This document shows positions 36,806 through 46,576 of a stretch of DNA of 64,000 bases, piece by piece. The stretch spans positions 1-64,000 of the forward strand of contig CAWAZY010000004.1 of assembly GCA_963786675.1 (NCBI GenBank). Direction: 5' to 3'. The notes below the pieces were generated by a model. The model saw nothing but the letters and a program-made list of their open reading frames with translations. It did not search any database and was not told the DNA's origin. Numbering within the stretch: the first letter of the stretch is position 1; the number at the start of each line of letters is the position of its first letter. The position numbers were made by a program, and so were the translations under genes. The stretch comes from JAGVSR01 sp963786675 (GTDB lineage Bacteria > Pseudomonadota > Alphaproteobacteria > Rhizobiales > Hyphomicrobiaceae).

Positions 36806-39535
36806 TTAGAACTTGTACTTGAAGCCGGTCCAGAAGGTGCGGCCGAGGCCGGGCTTCATGCCGTCTTCGCGGTCGGAGATGTAGAATTCGTTGGTGAGGT
36901 TGTCGCCCGAGACGAAAATGCTGGCACCAGTGTCGCCGATGTCCATATTGAAGCGGGCTGACAGCAGCCAGATGCTTGGCACCTCGCCGTCCTCGCCTGC
37001 TTCTTCAATCTCGCACTCGGTGTCGGCACCTTCTACTTCGCACTCGACCTCGCCACCAAACCCGAAGGGCGTGTTGCCCTCGTCGGTGAAGAAGGCGCCG
37101 CGATAGGTATAGGTCACGCTCGCATCCCAGCGCCAGCCGGTCCGCTGCTCAACGCCGATGGTGAGAGCCGCAACGTGCAGCGGAACCTCGGGAATGCGAT
37201 TACCGTTGAAGTTCTCGCCATCGGGCGAAGTAAAGTCCTCGAACTCTCCGCGCGAGTAGGTGTAGTTGCCTTCGCCGAAAAAGTTGAGCGATCCTCCAGT
37301 GAACGGCTGGGAGTTCAGGCGGCCGAAAAGCTCCACCCCGCGGATGTGGACCTCGTCGGCCCGGCCGAAGGAGCGGTCAGCGGCATCCGAGAACGACGCA
37401 CCGAACTGGTAGTCCTTGAGGATCTGGTAGAAGCCAGCGACCTCAAAATCGAGACCCTTGATAGCCGTGGTCCGCAGGCCGAGGTTGAAATTGTCGCCGA
37501 TCTCGTCGTCAACGGGGAAGTCCTCGTTACGAAGAACGCCGGTCGACATGCCCCGGTGGTAGCCGCCAAAAATCGTCGTGCGATTGAGGCCCGTGTAGGC
37601 GAATGCCACGCCCGGCAGCACATGGAAGTTGTCATATTTTTCATTGCGTTCCGTTGGATTGAGCACCAGGCCGTCGAGTTCCAGGCACTCCTCGCCGAAG
37701 CCAGCATCCTCGCAATCATCGTCGTCACCGCCGCCCGCTTCACTTTCCTCGCGGGCGATTACGCGGTTCGTACGCCGGGCCTGATACCATTCGAACCGGA
37801 TACCGGGGACAACGTTAAAGTCGCGCGCCACGTCCACATTCGTCTGCAGGAAGGCCGACACGGCATTCGAATCCAGCGAACGATCGAAGATGGTGAACCC
37901 GCGCTCGTCGCCGTCCTTCAGGATCTCGTCCTGACCGCCGATGAAGTTGCGATTCGACATGTCCTGATATTCGTAACGGAGACCGGCCTGAATGGACTGA
38001 TTGAAGCCCAGAATGTTCCGGTTAGCCCATTCACCGCGAAGCTCCGCGCCAACGTGGCGGAACGTGCGGAGGCGGCCAAACATGGTATCGTCGCCAAACA
38101 GGATTGACGTGTTCTCCACTCCGTCTTCGAACTCGGTCCCATCAAGAACCGGGCTTAGACCACCGCCGGACCCGTCTGGGTCGGACTCGAACGTGTTGAG
38201 CTGATAGCGGTCACGGCGATGATATCCGGCATACACGCGGCTTGTGATCGTCGTGTCGTCGTCCAGATACGCATTGTGGACAACCTGGCCACGCCAGATC
38301 TCGCCGTTGTAGTTGTTCAGACCAGCCGCTGGCGCGTAGCAGGTTTTGCAATGCTTCAGTAGCCGGAACTGGTTCTCAGCAAACCCTGCCAAACCTTCGG
38401 CGATCTCCTCTGCCTCGTCCTCAGAATCTGCGTCGAGTTCGCGCTCGCCCAGGAAGTTCTGCTCATCGTAATTGTCCCTCTGGCGCGTGTACGAAGAGGA
38501 CACGACGAGATCCGAGCTTGAACCTTTCCAGCCAATAGACCCATAGAAGTCGTGGAACCTCAGTTGTTCGGTGTCCCATGCTCCCTGGACGTTGGCGCCG
38601 GTGTAGGAGGCCACGACACCGACGTTATCCGAGTTCTGGCGGGTGTGGACGTGCCAGCGATAGGACAGATCCGTGCGATTGCCGCGATCAGTACGCTCGC
38701 CATCTTCGTCTATGAAGAAACCGCGATCCGTCTCCGTGAATCCGATGGCAGAGCTGATAACAGTCTCTGCCGGCCCGAAGGGAGAGAGATTGCGCGCGTT
38801 GACAACGCCAAAGTTGTTGTTGGGGCCGTGGGTGATGACGGTGCCACGCAGCACCTCCACGCTTTCGAAGCGGTCGACGGGACCCCAGAAGTGCACCGAC
38901 GGATCAAGCCACAGCGCCAGGTTGTTGGCATGCCCATCTTCCATGATGAGCATTTTGCGCGAACGGCGCGCCGGCGAGCCGCGCACGGACACACCGCCGT
39001 GATGCGCATTCGCGTCGTCGTTGATGACGGTCACGCCCGGCACGCGGGTCAACGCATCGTTGATGTTGCGCGGCTGGTTCTGCTGCAGGACCTCGGGCGT
39101 CAGGTTCGTGGCTGCCGACGAGAAGCCTTCTAAATTCGTGGGAATAACCTGACCGGGGTTGACCGGGGTCGTGGCCGACTGGTTGGCGCGCGCCGCGGCG
39201 CCGGCACTTCCCGTTGCCCCGTAGACCGGGTTGGGGTTCAGCGGTGCGGCGGGTTCGTCCGCAAAGTCAATATCCGCGGCCGGCGCAACGACGGCGGGCT
39301 GCGGAGCGGGTGCTGCCTGCTGTTGGGGCTTCGGCTTGGGCTTCGGCTTGGCCGCGGCCGGCTTGGGCTGCGGAGGTGGCTGCTGCTGGATAACCTCGAC
39401 TTCCGGCACCTGACCTTCGGCAGGCGCGGCGGCCCCCTGGCCGGCATCGGCCGGCGGAGACGTATCCTGGGCGTGGGCGATCGCGCCCATGCTCACCATC
39501 CCGGATACAATCGTCGCTCCCAAAAGCTTCTTCAT
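36806..39535 (-). CDS. TonB-dependent receptor, FecA-like, with Pro/Lys-rich N-terminal extension
   Basis: A 909-residue outer-membrane receptor. Signal peptide MKKLLGATIVSGMVSMGAIA, cleaved after AHA. An unusual low-complexity extension follows (QQPPPQPKPAAAKPKPKPKP, then Ala/Gln/Pro). The plug domain has INDALTRVPGVTVINDDANA, VSVRGSPARRSRKMLIMEDG and VDRFESVEVLRG, close to FecA-type siderophore receptors. The barrel ends in the expected aromatic LGRTFWTGFKYKF. ATG at 39535 behind GAGGCGAAGTA is far better than the upstream 39655. Several extracellular loops are acidic (EDEAEEIAEG, GGGDDDDCED). Likely ligand: a ferric chelate, by family. Confidence 0.92.
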   Translation of the reverse strand: MKKLLGATIVSGMVSMGAIAHAQDTSPPADAGQGAAAPAEGQVPEVEVIQQQPPPQPKPAAAKPKPKPKPQQQAAPAPQPAVVAPAADIDFADEPAAPLNPNPVYGATGSAGAAARANQSATTPVNPGQVIPTNLEGFSSAATNLTPEVLQQNQPRNINDALTRVPGVTVINDDANAHHGGVSVRGSPARRSRKMLIMEDGHANNLALWLDPSVHFWGPVDRFESVEVLRGTVITHGPNNNFGVVNARNLSPFGPAETVISSAIGFTETDRGFFIDEDGERTDRGNRTDLSYRWHVHTRQNSDNVGVVASYTGANVQGAWDTEQLRFHDFYGSIGWKGSSSDLVVSSSYTRQRDNYDEQNFLGERELDADSEDEAEEIAEGLAGFAENQFRLLKHCKTCYAPAAGLNNYNGEIWRGQVVHNAYLDDDTTITSRVYAGYHRRDRYQLNTFESDPDGSGGGLSPVLDGTEFEDGVENTSILFGDDTMFGRLRTFRHVGAELRGEWANRNILGFNQSIQAGLRYEYQDMSNRNFIGGQDEILKDGDERGFTIFDRSLDSNAVSAFLQTNVDVARDFNVVPGIRFEWYQARRTNRVIAREESEAGGGDDDDCEDAGFGEECLELDGLVLNPTERNEKYDNFHVLPGVAFAYTGLNRTTIFGGYHRGMSTGVLRNEDFPVDDEIGDNFNLGLRTTAIKGLDFEVAGFYQILKDYQFGASFSDAADRSFGRADEVHIRGVELFGRLNSQPFTGGSLNFFGEGNYTYSRGEFEDFTSPDGENFNGNRIPEVPLHVAALTIGVEQRTGWRWDASVTYTYRGAFFTDEGNTPFGFGGEVECEVEGADTECEIEEAGEDGEVPSIWLLSARFNMDIGDTGASIFVSGDNLTNEFYISDREDGMKPGLGRTFWTGFKYKF

Positions 39536-39918
39536 TACTTCGCCTCTTTCTTGGGTGAGGGTCACGCACCAGATTTCGGAAATTTCACAGTAATCCGAGT
39601 ACGTGCCGAGGCGGCTTGCGGCAATGGTGCTTAGTTCCCGACGTACATGCGCCAAACATGAATATTGCGCGATGTTGCAATTTTACTTCGGGACTAATTC
39701 CTCACGGGAATTAGATGGCGCTTAAGTAGGAATTTATACTTCGTTCTACGGGATATTTTCCCGATGCGCTCAGGCCGCGCTCCTCGACGGCCAGCCGGGA
39801 GAGCCTGCCGCCACCCCGCCAAATCAGCCGATATTTTGGGCGCCCAAACCTTGACTTCCGTTCCCCCGGGCCGCACATCGCCGGTCTCATTCGCCGGCTG
39901 GCGGCGCGGGGCGAAATC
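39536..39918. other. Divergent intergenic region between the TonB receptor and aguA
   Basis: No gene. It is AT-richer than its flanks and carries a strong palindrome at 39694-39714, listed separately. It should hold both promoters. Confidence 0.6.
39694..39714. promoter_or_regulatory. Candidate operator palindrome
   Basis: Perfect inverted repeat with 8-base arms CTAATTCC and GGAATTAG around TCACG. It lies 160 bases from the receptor start and 205 from aguA. The sequence matches neither a classical Fur box nor an Irr box that I know, so the regulator is unknown. Confidence 0.55.
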
Positions 39919-40944
39919 ATGGCGATACCAACCGAAATCCAATCCACCATCGTTCCCGCCGAATGGGCACCCCAGTCCGCTATTTGGACGGCATGGCCCG
40001 CGGACCCCGACGAATGGGACGGCAATCTCGATGCACCGCGAACTGACGTCGCAGGGCTCGTCCGCGCGCTCGCTGCCCACGGCAACCGGGTGCGCGTGCT
40101 GGCCAATGGTCGCGATGCGGAGCGCACCGCAACGGCTGCGGTCGGGACCGTCGCGGAAATCGTTCCTGCCCGTTATGGCGATATCTGGCTGCGGGACACG
40201 GGTCCCATCTTCGCCCTCGGCCCGGACGGACTGAAGGCGCTGCGCTTCAAGACCAATAGCTGGGGCGGCAAATACGACCTGCCGGACGATGCGACGGTTG
40301 GCGACGACGTTGCGCGGCTGGCGCGCGTCCCCGTCTCGCGCTTCGATTTCGTACTGGAGGGCGGCGCCGTCGATCAGGATGGCGAGGGCACCATCCTCAC
40401 CACCCGCCAGACCCTGCTCAATCCCAACCGCAACGGCTGGACCAAGGATCAGGCCGAGGACGCGCTGCGCCGCGCGTTCGGCGCCACCGCGGTGATCTGG
40501 ATCGACGAGGGGCTTCAGAACGACCATACCGATGGTCACATCGACAACATCGCCCGCTTCGTGGCGCCGGGCCGGGTCGTCTGCCAATCGCCGGCGGGAC
40601 CCGATGACCCCAACGCCGCCACGCTCGACGCCATCGCCGCCACCCTATCCGCGGCGAAGGATGCCAGCGGACGCGCGCTCGATGTGGTTCGCATTCCCGG
40701 TGTCGGCCTGTATCGCAATCCAAAGGGCGCCATCTCGCCCGCCTCGCATATGAACTTCATCATCGCCAACGGCGTCGTGGTCGTCCCCGTTTACGGGACG
40801 CCGACGCAGGACGCGGCATTGAATGCGCTGCAGGCCGTCTTCCCCGATCGCAAGGTCATCGGCGTGCCCTCGCGCGGACTTCTGGGTTACGAGGAAATCG
40901 GCGGCGGGTCATTCCACTGCATCACGCAGCAGCAGCCCGTCTAA
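39919..40944 (+). CDS. aguA: Agmatine deiminase
   Basis: A 341-residue guanidine-modifying enzyme converting agmatine to N-carbamoylputrescine and ammonia. Family marks: PAEWAPQSAIWTAWP, YGDIWLRDTGPIFAL, FVLEGGAVDQDGEGTILTT, NDHTDGHIDNIARFV and the catalytic Cys334 in EIGGGSFHC. Length is standard. ATG at 39919. The next gene, aguB, begins 13 bases after its stop, so the two-step route to putrescine is complete here. Confidence 0.94.
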   Translation: MAIPTEIQSTIVPAEWAPQSAIWTAWPADPDEWDGNLDAPRTDVAGLVRALAAHGNRVRVLANGRDAERTATAAVGTVAEIVPARYGDIWLRDTGPIFALGPDGLKALRFKTNSWGGKYDLPDDATVGDDVARLARVPVSRFDFVLEGGAVDQDGEGTILTTRQTLLNPNRNGWTKDQAEDALRRAFGATAVIWIDEGLQNDHTDGHIDNIARFVAPGRVVCQSPAGPDDPNAATLDAIAATLSAAKDASGRALDVVRIPGVGLYRNPKGAISPASHMNFIIANGVVVVPVYGTPTQDAALNALQAVFPDRKVIGVPSRGLLGYEEIGGGSFHCITQQQPV

Positions 40945-40957
40945 GGAGAGCACCGCC

Positions 40958-41824
40958 ATGGCGAAAGCCCATCGCACCATCACCGTCGCGGGCATCCAGA
41001 CGTCGTACGGTCACGACATGGCCGAGAACATCGCGCGCACGGAGGCCTTTGTGCGCGAGGCAGCACGCATGGGCGCCCAGGTGATCCTGCCTTCGGAGTT
41101 GTTCCAGGGCATTTATTTCTGCACGAAGCAGGACCCGAAATGGTTTGAAACGGCCTATCCCGCCGCCACTCATCCCTGTGTCACGGCCATGCGCCCTCTG
41201 GCCAAGGAACTCGGCGTTGTGATCCCCGTCTCGATCTTCGAGAAGGACGGACCGCGTTACTATAACAGCATCGTCATCATCGACGCGGACGGCACGGACC
41301 TCGGCCTCTATCGCAAGAGCCATATCCCCGATGGACCGGGTTATCAGGAGAAGTACTACTTCCGCCCCGGCGATACCGGCTTCAAGACCTGGAAGACCAA
41401 GGCCGGTGTCATCGGCGTCGGGATTTGCTGGGACCAATGGTATCCCGAGTGCGCGCGCGCCATGATGCTGCAAGGCGCGGAGATCCTCTTCTACCCGACC
41501 GCCATCGGCTCGGAGCCCTACGACACCGCGCTCGACACGCATCTGCAGTGGCAGCGCGCCATGCAGGGCCACGCGGTCTCCAACTCCGTCCCCATCGTCG
41601 CGGCGAACCGCATCGGGCTGGAAAAGAACGACGGCGCCGAGCAGCGCTTCTACGGCCACTCGTTCATCACCGATCATAGGGGTGAACTGGTCGAAAGCTT
41701 TGGTGCGAAAGACGAGGGCGTGCTGGTGCACACCTTCGACCTCGACATGATCGAGAGCTATCGGGCGGACTGGGGATTCTTCCGCGACCGGCGCACGGAT
41801 CTGTACGCAAAGAGCATCATCTGA
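40958..41824 (+). CDS. aguB: N-carbamoylputrescine amidase
   Basis: A 288-residue nitrilase-superfamily enzyme hydrolysing N-carbamoylputrescine to putrescine, CO2 and ammonia. The Glu-Lys-Cys triad is visible: LPSELFQGIYF, YRKSHIPDGPGYQEKYYF and GVGICWDQWYPE. The ATG at 40958 sits behind AAGGAG and is clearly better than a frame open to 40823 that overlaps aguA. It forms an operon with aguA. The product could feed polyamine pools; a PuuB-like oxidase lies 18 kb away. Confidence 0.94.
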   Translation: MAKAHRTITVAGIQTSYGHDMAENIARTEAFVREAARMGAQVILPSELFQGIYFCTKQDPKWFETAYPAATHPCVTAMRPLAKELGVVIPVSIFEKDGPRYYNSIVIIDADGTDLGLYRKSHIPDGPGYQEKYYFRPGDTGFKTWKTKAGVIGVGICWDQWYPECARAMMLQGAEILFYPTAIGSEPYDTALDTHLQWQRAMQGHAVSNSVPIVAANRIGLEKNDGAEQRFYGHSFITDHRGELVESFGAKDEGVLVHTFDLDMIESYRADWGFFRDRRTDLYAKSII

Positions 41825-41845
41825 CCACGGCCGCCCGATTGCGGA

Positions 41846-42265
41846 TCAATCGAGGGGCAAGCGCATTTGCGCTTCGTTCGCACGACGCCCGGATGGCCCC
41901 GGTTGGGCTGGAGCCGACCGCTGACCGCCGATCCAGCGCAGGATCGCTTCGACCACATGGTCAACTTCGGCCGCGCTCAATGCGCGGTCCTTCCCAATGC
42001 CATGCCATTTCGCCAGGCACCCCCGGCAGCACGTCGCCGTCGCATGCTGCGCGATGAAGACGGGATGGCCCCGCATCGGTGTCTGCCGGCCGTCGTTCCT
42101 GGGACTGGCGGCACTGAGCCGGGCATGAATGATCTCGCGGGCGTGGCGCTCCAGGTCTTCCGGCGCCGTGCGGTCGGCAACATCGCGCTCGCGGCGGCCA
42201 AGCCGAAATCGCATCCGGAATGGAGATTTGGTCAGTCCGGCAAACACTAGATGCAAAGGTCGCAT
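41846..42265 (-). CDS. DUF4186 protein
   Basis: A 139-residue protein of the DUF4186 family. The core is RMRFRLGRRERDVA followed by QTPMRGHPVFIAQHATATCC, RGCLAKWHGIGKDRALSAAE and VVEAILRWI. The conserved His, the Cys-Cys-x-x-Cys and the second His suggest a metal or nuclease-like centre, but no function is known to me. It is convergent with aguB, and the upstream side faces the glycosyltransferase gene. The start could instead be the internal Met at MRFRLG (42214). Confidence 0.8.
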   Translation of the reverse strand: MRPLHLVFAGLTKSPFRMRFRLGRRERDVADRTAPEDLERHAREIIHARLSAASPRNDGRQTPMRGHPVFIAQHATATCCRGCLAKWHGIGKDRALSAAEVDHVVEAILRWIGGQRSAPAQPGPSGRRANEAQMRLPLD

Positions 42266-42392
42266 GGCTGAGATCCCCGGTCGCGCGGGCCCACGTCATG
42301 AATGTGACGCACGCCTGTTAAGCGCTTGTCACCAAATCCTGTAATCCGTCCGGGAGGGTCCACGGCCCAAACCAAGGATCGGATTGCGCATC

Positions 42393-43551
42393 ATGCCGGA
42401 TTCCACGCTCGCGCTCACCTGCTTCGTGGCGCTCGCCTTCGGATTTCATATCGTATCAGCTCTCTTGACGCTCTACCGCGTCTGGCGTCCTAAACCGGAC
42501 TTCGGCCCGGAGGTCAGGGGCGTGTCAGGCGGCGTCGACCTATTGCGGCCCGTCTGCGGCCTGGATCCGTATGATCCCGTCACCTTGGGATCGACATTCC
42601 ACCTCGACGGACCGCGCGATCTCAATATTGCCTTCTGCGCCGCGCGCGAGCGTGATGCCGCCGTCCCGCTGGTTCGCGCGCTGATCGACGCCAATCCCGA
42701 TCACCATGCGCGAACTCCTAATCGGGGATGACCGCCCGACCGCCAATCCAAAGCTCAACAATCTTGTCAAAGGCTGGCACGCGACCCACTCCCAGTGGGT
42801 CGTCATGGCCGACAGCAACGTGCTGCTGCCGCCGGACTACATCACGACCCTGCTGGCCGCGTTTCGCGCCGATACGGGTCTCGTCTGCTCACCGCCCGTC
42901 GGCACGGCGCCCGAAGGCATGGCCGCCGAGATCGAATGTGCCTTTCTCAATACCTATCAGGCGCGATGGCAGCTCGCCGCCGATACGCTGGGGTTCGGCT
43001 TCGCACAGGGCAAGTCGATGCTCTGGCGGCGCGATCTGCTTGAACGTGCGGGCGGCATCGCAGCTCTCGGGATGGATGCGGCCGAAGATGCGGCGGCTAC
43101 CAAGATCGTGCGCGCCAGCGGCCATCGTGTGCGTCTGGTCGACCGGCCGTTCGCGCAGCCGCTTGGCCGGCGCGCCATCATGGACATGTGGCACCGTCAG
43201 GTTCGCTGGGCCCGTCTGCGCCGCGCGACGTTTCCAGTGTTCTACGTCCCAGAAATTCTGGCCGGAGGCATGCTGCCGCTCGGCGCGGCCATGATGGTCT
43301 CTGCGGATTGGGGACATGATCCTCTGATGGCCGCGGCGGCATTCGTCTCAGCCTGGATCGGCATTGAACTCCTGCTGGCCCGTGCCGCCGGCTGGCATAT
43401 CGGCTGGAGAACACCGCTCGCCATCGCCGGACGCGAGATCCTGCAGCCGGCGCTGTGGCTCAGTGGACTGCTGGGAAATTCCTTCAACTGGCGCGGCAAC
43501 GACATGAGCGCAACCATGAGCATATCCACGCCCAGCGCCCAGAAATCCTGA
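42393..43551 (+). CDS. GT21 (ceramide glucosyltransferase/HpnI-like) glycosyltransferase, frameshifted
   Basis: A membrane glycosyltransferase of about 385 residues split in two frames. Part one has an N-terminal membrane helix (LALTCFVALAFGFHIVSALL) and VDLLRPVCGLDPYD. Part two has LLIGDDRPTANPKLNNLVKG, the MADSN acidic motif, AEDAAATKIV and the RQVRW motif typical of GT21, then C-terminal membrane helices. An extra A near 42712 separates them: removing it gives HARLLIGDD. GT21 enzymes glycosylate lipid acceptors such as ceramide, or diacylglycerol and hopanoid precursors. The acceptor is undetermined and no other lipid gene adjoins. Confidence 0.82.
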
Positions 43552-43784
43552 AGCACCACGACTGACAGCACCGGACCCGATCCCCAACCGCCCTTTTGCC
43601 GCCCCGTTGCCGCGGAATGCCCTTAATCGAAAGTTACCAAGCCTTAAGGGTTCATCGTTAACCCTTCATCGACGTTTGCGCCGTCGCCCGCGCGTAGTGC
43701 GTTGGCTCGGCCGCACATTGCCGGAGTTATGCCGAAGCTGGCAAGCCGGCCGGTATCACGATTGGGGCTTGAGGGGATTGGGGC

Positions 43785-45377
43785 TTGCGCGTTAGGCCGC
43801 AACGACGTGGTCATCGATGGGCCATTTTGGCCGCCGCCGCCGCCGCCACGCTGTCTGGTGTCGTCGGGGCGTCAGGCGACGCGCGCACGATCTCGCTCTA
43901 TCACATCCACACCAAGGAAACGCTGACCATCCTCTACAAGAAGGATGGCCGCTACATTCCCGAGGCGATGAAGAAGCTGAACTGGTTCCTGCGTGACTGG
44001 CGGAGCGATGAAGCCACGACCATGGACCCGCGCACCATCGACATCGTATTCGAAATGCACGCAGAACTCGGTTCGCAACAGCCTGTCCATATCATCTCCG
44101 CATACCGGTCCCGCAACACCAACGAAATGCTGCGCAAGACGCGCGGCGGACAGGCGAGCCAGAGCCAGCACATCACGGGCAAGGCGATGGACGTGCACTT
44201 CCCCGACGTGCCGATCCGCCGTCTGCGCTATTCCGCCATGATCCGCGAGCGCGGCGGCGTCGGTTACTACCCGACGTCCGCCCTCCCGTTCGTGCATGTC
44301 GACACCGCGCGCGTGCGCTCCTGGCCACGTATGACGCACGACGAACTGGCACTGCTCTTCCCTTCCGGCCGCTCCAAGCATCAGTCGGCTGAAGGCCGTT
44401 CGCTGTCTCCCGGCGATGCCGCCCAGGCGCGCCGCCGTCATCCGCAGCTGGCGCAGCAGGTCGCGCAGTATTTCGATTTGCGTGCCAACCCGCGCAAGTC
44501 GATCCTCGTCGCATCGGCCGATGGTGCGCTTCCCGTCCCGCCCGCGCCGCAGCCTGCCGCACGCCCCGCACAGCCGCAGGATAGCGGTTGGGCTGGGACC
44601 GTGGTCGCCGCACTTCCCCCGCCCGCGCCGCGCAGCGACCGGCCCGAACCCAAACTGGTGCGAGAGCCGCGCCCGGTGGAACGGTCTTCGCGGTTTACCA
44701 CCGGACCGTCGAACGACGATCGCTCCAAGTTGAACGACCTGCTGACGCTTGCCGCACACACCCCAGCCAGCGAACCGCTGCCCAAACTCGTTGCCTTGCC
44801 GCAGCTAGCCAAACGCCCGGCGGCAGCCAAGCCGGCGTTCAATACCGCGGCCGCGACCGGCCTGCCGTCACCAGGAGTGGGACTGGGAAGCCTGGGCACG
44901 TCTGATGCCGCCCCGGCAGCGGGCGCGCCGCCTGCTCCCCTAACCGCACCATCTGACAGACCCGGCCTGCCGGACGCCGCGGTGGCAGCCCTTCAATCGG
45001 AAACCGTCGCGAAAGCCGCGCAACTCGTGTCATGGGTTACCGCACCGGCCTACGATGACGACCACCCGGAAGAATTGGCCTACCAGCCCTTCCCCATTCT
45101 GCCATTGCTGACCGAGACGGCTTCAGCCGACGATCCAGCACTGGCACGCATGGTTCATCCCGACGTCGCGCGCACGTTCGACATGCTCGATGACGAGGGC
45201 CGCATCCTGCCGATGCGGTTGCGGCCCGGCGCCCAGGCGGCTCAGCTATTGCTCGCGCAGAAGTTTACGGGCGATGCGGTGCATCTGGCAGACATAGAGG
45301 CCCGCGCCTTGGAGCTGGAACGCCAGCCGGCACCCGCCGCGTTCGCCGAGCGCGTCGTCAAGACGTCTCCGCGGTAA
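43785..45377 (+). CDS. DUF882 (YcbK/M15-like) murein hydrolase-type protein with long tail
   Basis: A 530-residue exported protein. After a signal sequence (ILAAAAAATLSGVVG) comes a DUF882 domain related to M15 peptidoglycan peptidases: IISAYRSRNTNEMLRKTRGG, SQHITGKAMDVHFPDV and PFVHVDTARVRSW give the His-Asp-His zinc set. The C-terminal 300 residues are Pro/Ala-rich and low in structure. The start is TTG at 43785, with GAGGGG about ten bases upstream. It overlaps the convergent oxyR end by 20 bases. Probable role: cell-wall trimming in the periplasm. Confidence 0.85.
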   Translation: MRVRPQRRGHRWAILAAAAAATLSGVVGASGDARTISLYHIHTKETLTILYKKDGRYIPEAMKKLNWFLRDWRSDEATTMDPRTIDIVFEMHAELGSQQPVHIISAYRSRNTNEMLRKTRGGQASQSQHITGKAMDVHFPDVPIRRLRYSAMIRERGGVGYYPTSALPFVHVDTARVRSWPRMTHDELALLFPSGRSKHQSAEGRSLSPGDAAQARRRHPQLAQQVAQYFDLRANPRKSILVASADGALPVPPAPQPAARPAQPQDSGWAGTVVAALPPPAPRSDRPEPKLVREPRPVERSSRFTTGPSNDDRSKLNDLLTLAAHTPASEPLPKLVALPQLAKRPAAAKPAFNTAAATGLPSPGVGLGSLGTSDAAPAAGAPPAPLTAPSDRPGLPDAAVAALQSETVAKAAQLVSWVTAPAYDDDHPEELAYQPFPILPLLTETASADDPALARMVHPDVARTFDMLDDEGRILPMRLRPGAQAAQLLLAQKFTGDAVHLADIEARALELERQPAPAAFAERVVKTSPR

Positions 45378-46323
45378 CGCCTTTCGGTTTCGGGCGCCCG
45401 TCGTGGCGTTCCTTCGCCTGCGCGAGCGGCCCCTTCTCCCAGGCTTCGATGGCAAGCCGTCCGAGTTCGCGGAAGTCGTCCTTGCGCGGCGACGTCGAAC
45501 GCCAGACCAGACCGATTGTGCGCGCCGGTTCGGGATCGGCGAAGCGGATCACGGTGAGATCCCGCCCGCGCTCTTCCATGCCGAGGCTAATTTCGGGCAG
45601 CAGTGTAATACCGAGCCCCGCCGAGACCATTTCGACAATCGTTCCCAGCGACGACGCACCGAACGTGTTGAGGGCATCGACCTGCTTCAGGCTGCAATAG
45701 GTGAGGGCCTGATCGCGCAGGCAGTGGCCCTCTTCGAGCAGCAACAGCTTCTCGTTCTCGATCATGTCCTTGGTGGCCTTCAAGCGCCCGGAAATCTTGC
45801 GCTGTTTGGGCAGGGCCAGAAGGAACGGATCCTGGAACAATTTCAATTCTTCCAGGTCGGGATGCTTGATCGGGATCGCCAGCAGCAGAACATCGAGTTT
45901 GCCTTCGAGCAGTTCCTCGACGAGATGCGCCGTTTGCGTTTCGCGCACGTGCAGTTCCAGATCGGGATAGGCGTCGCGCAACAGCGGCAGCAGGGGCGGC
46001 AGCATGTAAGGCGCGACGGACGGGATCACACCCAGACGCAGCGAACCCGTCAGCACTCGATTGGAATGACGCGCGAACGACACGAGTTCGCGAATGTCGC
46101 CCAGAATGGTCGAGACACGGTGCGAGATTTCCTCGCCCTTGGGTGTCAGCCGCACCCCTGCCCGCGTCCGCTCGACGAGCGTCAGCCCCAGGGTCTGCTC
46201 AAGTTCATTGATCTGCATGGACAGCGCCGGCTGGGTGACGGCGCACGCTTCGGCCGCGCGGCCGAAATGAAGCTCGCGGGCCAGCGCATCGAAGTATCTC
46301 AGTTGTTTGAATGTGACGGACAC
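45358..46323 (-). CDS. oxyR: Peroxide-sensing LysR regulator OxyR
   Basis: A 321-residue LysR-type regulator. N-terminal helix-turn-helix: RAAEACAVTQPALSMQINEL. The regulatory domain carries EEGHCLRDQALTYCSLKQ with both redox cysteines (Cys201 and Cys210) in the spacing that defines OxyR, which forms a disulphide with peroxide and then activates defence genes. ATG at 46323. The usual partners (katG, ahpC) are not next to it. Upstream DNA has the arms GATTAG and CTAATC at 46359-46389, a possible self-binding site. Confidence 0.9.
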   Translation of the reverse strand: MSVTFKQLRYFDALARELHFGRAAEACAVTQPALSMQINELEQTLGLTLVERTRAGVRLTPKGEEISHRVSTILGDIRELVSFARHSNRVLTGSLRLGVIPSVAPYMLPPLLPLLRDAYPDLELHVRETQTAHLVEELLEGKLDVLLLAIPIKHPDLEELKLFQDPFLLALPKQRKISGRLKATKDMIENEKLLLLEEGHCLRDQALTYCSLKQVDALNTFGASSLGTIVEMVSAGLGITLLPEISLGMEERGRDLTVIRFADPEPARTIGLVWRSTSPRKDDFRELGRLAIEAWEKGPLAQAKERHDGRPKPKGVTAETS

Positions 46324-46358
46324 GATCAGCTACGCTTATTTAGATGCCAATATTTTTC

Positions 46359-46389
46359 GATTAGTTCTTATTTCGACGAACGTCTAATC
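46359..46389. promoter_or_regulatory. Dyad upstream of oxyR, possible LysR-type site
   Basis: Arms GATTAG (46359-46364) and CTAATC (46384-46389), with inner GTTC and GAAC, lie 36-66 bases upstream of oxyR in AT-rich DNA. The position suits autoregulation. The spacing does not match the E. coli OxyR consensus as I know it. Confidence 0.35.
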
Positions 46390-46526
46390 TCAATGCTGTG
46401 ATCAGCGGTGGCGCCCCCTGTTTTTACCGTGGCGGCTTCCGCACCCCAAATCCTGAAGGAAGAGCTTCGGCCCGGCCTTCTGGATACGCCCCGGTCGAAC
46501 GCCGAATCGACCGGGGCGTTCTTTCG
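46380..46526 (+). ncRNA. Candidate small RNA divergent from oxyR
   Basis: No protein is supported here, yet a perfect 12-base-pair hairpin (arms CGCCCCGGTCGA 46487-46498 and TCGACCGGGGCG 46507-46518) is followed by TTCTTTC on the plus strand, as for a weak intrinsic terminator. No plus-strand gene precedes it, so a short transcript starting near the oxyR operator would explain it. Start and existence are unproven. Confidence 0.3.
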
Positions 46527-46576
46527 TCCGGCCCCGGACAGTGCTGTCCGCCGCGCGCAACACACGGACTGGATAC

